A DNA stretch of 6,726 nt from JBGTLW01 sp041743835 (GTDB lineage: Bacteria > Planctomycetota > Phycisphaerae > Phycisphaerales > Phycisphaeraceae): positions 1 to 6,726 of the forward strand of contig JBGTLW010000353.1 of assembly GCA_041743835.1 (NCBI GenBank), in the 5' to 3' direction. Shown in pieces: positions 5,761-6,726 of this stretch. The position numbers and the translations under genes are program-made. Each line of letters opens with the position of its first letter. Position 1 is the stretch's first letter. The notes under the pieces are model-generated. The model had not been told where the DNA came from and did no database searches. It saw only the letters and a list, made by a program, of their open reading frames with translations.

Positions 5761-6726
5761 ATGTCACGCGACACCGCCGACACCATTGTTGCGGTCAGCT
5801 CACCGCCCGGGCCCAGCACGCGTGGGCTGATCCGGCTCAGCGGCCCCGAGGCGGTCAGCATCACAGATGCCGTGCTGGAGCCGGGCCATGCCTTGCAAGC
5901 AAGCCCGCGACGCTTCACTGTGGTCGTGCTGCGTCAGCCGTCCATCCCTTGCCTTGGCGCTTACTTCCCCGGCCCACACAGCTACACGGGTGATAACATC
6001 GTCGAGTTGCAGGTCCCCGGCAACGCGGCGCTACTCGATCGGCTTCTCCACGAGTTCATCCACTGCGGCGCGAGGCTGGCTGAGCCCGGTGAGTTCACGT
6101 TCAGGGCGTTTGTGGCGGGGCGGATCGACCTGACGCAGGCGGAGGGCGTCGCGGCAACGGTGTCAGCGGTGAGTGATGCGCAGCTTGATGCCGCGTCCAT
6201 GCTGCGTGAGGGGAAGCTGGCCAAGCAGGCCCACACGCTGGTGAATGACCTTGGCACCGCGCTGGCGCTGGTGGAAGCGGGGATCGATTTTGTCGATCAG
6301 GAAGATGTCGTGCCCATCGCTGCGCCCAAGCTACGTGCGCGGCTGCAGCGGCTGCGCGCGGCGGTGATGGAGCTGGTCGATCGTTCCCGGTCGTGGGGGG
6401 CAATTCAGTCCCTGCCGCGCGTGGTGCTCGTCGGCCCGCCGAGCAGTGGCAAGAGCACGCTGTTCAATCGCCTGCTCGGGCACGACCGCGCGGTGATCCA
6501 CGCCTTGCCCGGCACCACACGCGACGCGCTCGCCGAGCCATGGACCCCGCAACTCCTCACCGAAGCTTCCGGGGCCGGGGCCAGGGGCGGGGGCGGGTCC
6601 GGGGGCTGGGGCGTTGAGGTCATGCTCGTGGATATCGCGGGGCTGGATGATCCCGAGGCGATGCTGGACCGTCAGGCGCAGGCAGCCGCCAGCCGTGAGA
6701 TGCAGGCTGCGGACGTGCTGGTTGCG
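5761..6726 (+). CDS. mnmE: tRNA modification GTPase MnmE (TrmE), 3'-truncated by the window
   Basis: MnmE works with MnmG to add the (carboxymethyl)aminomethyl group to the wobble uridine of certain tRNAs, using a folate-derived carbon and GTP hydrolysis. The frame is open for 322 codons to the window edge (E. coli MnmE is 454 aa). The ATG at 5761 puts TIVA at residues 8-11, close to the E. coli position. The N-terminal folate-binding domain shows YFPGPHSYTGDNIVELQ (68-84) and EPGEFTFRAF (108-117), followed by GRIDLTQAEG (120-129) and EAGIDFVDQED (172-182). The G domain shows a P-loop GPPSSGKS (225-232), G2 GTTRD (251-255) and G3 DIAG (291-294). G4 and the C-terminal Cys motif lie outside. 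Odd points: the K+-coordinating Asn (E. coli N226) is S228; the catalytic Glu (E282) aligns with D303; and a Gly-rich insert of about 18 residues (267-284) sits between G2 and G3. There is only a weak AGG 12 bases before the start. The gene may be co-transcribed with yidC. Confidence 0.95.
   Translation, partial: MSRDTADTIVAVSSPPGPSTRGLIRLSGPEAVSITDAVLEPGHALQASPRRFTVVVLRQPSIPCLGAYFPGPHSYTGDNIVELQVPGNAALLDRLLHEFIHCGARLAEPGEFTFRAFVAGRIDLTQAEGVAATVSAVSDAQLDAASMLREGKLAKQAHTLVNDLGTALALVEAGIDFVDQEDVVPIAAPKLRARLQRLRAAVMELVDRSRSWGAIQSLPRVVLVGPPSSGKSTLFNRLLGHDRAVIHALPGTTRDALAEPWTPQLLTEASGAGARGGGGSGGWGVEVMLVDIAGLDDPEAMLDRQAQAAASREMQAADVLVA
6571..6611 (+). other. G-quadruplex-like tract inside mnmE
   Basis: Seven runs of three to five G occur in 41 bases: 6571-6574, 6577-6580, 6584-6587, 6589-6593, 6595-6597, 6601-6605 and 6608-6611. 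The spacers are one to three bases. This exceeds the four-run, short-loop rule for G-quadruplex formation. It is on the coding strand, so the mRNA would carry it as well. It encodes most of the Gly-rich insert of the MnmE G domain. Whether it folds in the cell is not known. Confidence 0.6.

Noticed and set aside
5691..5993. Possible small gene starting at the ATG at 5691, before mnmE
   Set aside because: It overlaps the repeat array and then mnmE in another frame, and has no ribosome-binding site or family similarity.

Overview
The window is a GC-rich, gene-dense stretch of chromosome with every gene on the + strand. It holds four recognisable housekeeping genes in the order dxr (5' end cut off), rseP, yidC and mnmE (3' end cut off). 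RseP, plus a YidC with a large periplasmic domain, point to a diderm bacterium. High GC, very long RseP (726 aa) and YidC (753 aa), a divergent MnmE switch II and starts without clear Shine-Dalgarno sequences make Planctomycetota, perhaps Phycisphaerae, my best guess. That is an inference from protein style, not a proven assignment.

Layout: bases 1-994 encode most of DXR, the MEP-pathway isoprenoid enzyme. After 27 bases comes rseP (1022-3202), an intramembrane site-2 protease with an apparent four PDZ-like units and an extra segment after its first membrane helix. A 186-base gap (3203-3388) carries two copies of a short degenerate repeat, a GC-rich hairpin overlapping a near-perfect 16-bp palindrome, and a plausible promoter. 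yidC (3389-5650) encodes the membrane insertase. A 110-base gap (5651-5760) is largely filled by about six more copies of the same repeat. mnmE (5761 to the window end) encodes the tRNA wobble-uridine modification GTPase, here with unusual active-site residues and a Gly-rich insert encoded by a G-quadruplex-like tract.

How the genes fit together: dxr-rseP is the tail of the widespread uppS-cdsA-dxr-rseP envelope and isoprenoid cluster, and yidC-mnmE is the tail of the widespread rpmH-rnpA-yidC-mnmE cluster. The window joins the two. dxr and rseP are probably co-transcribed. yidC probably has its own promoter and may be co-transcribed with mnmE.

I see no defence system, mobile element, CRISPR array, tRNA or rRNA. 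The points worth a second look are the shared intergenic repeat family, the MnmE G-domain changes with their G-rich insert, and the enlarged RseP.
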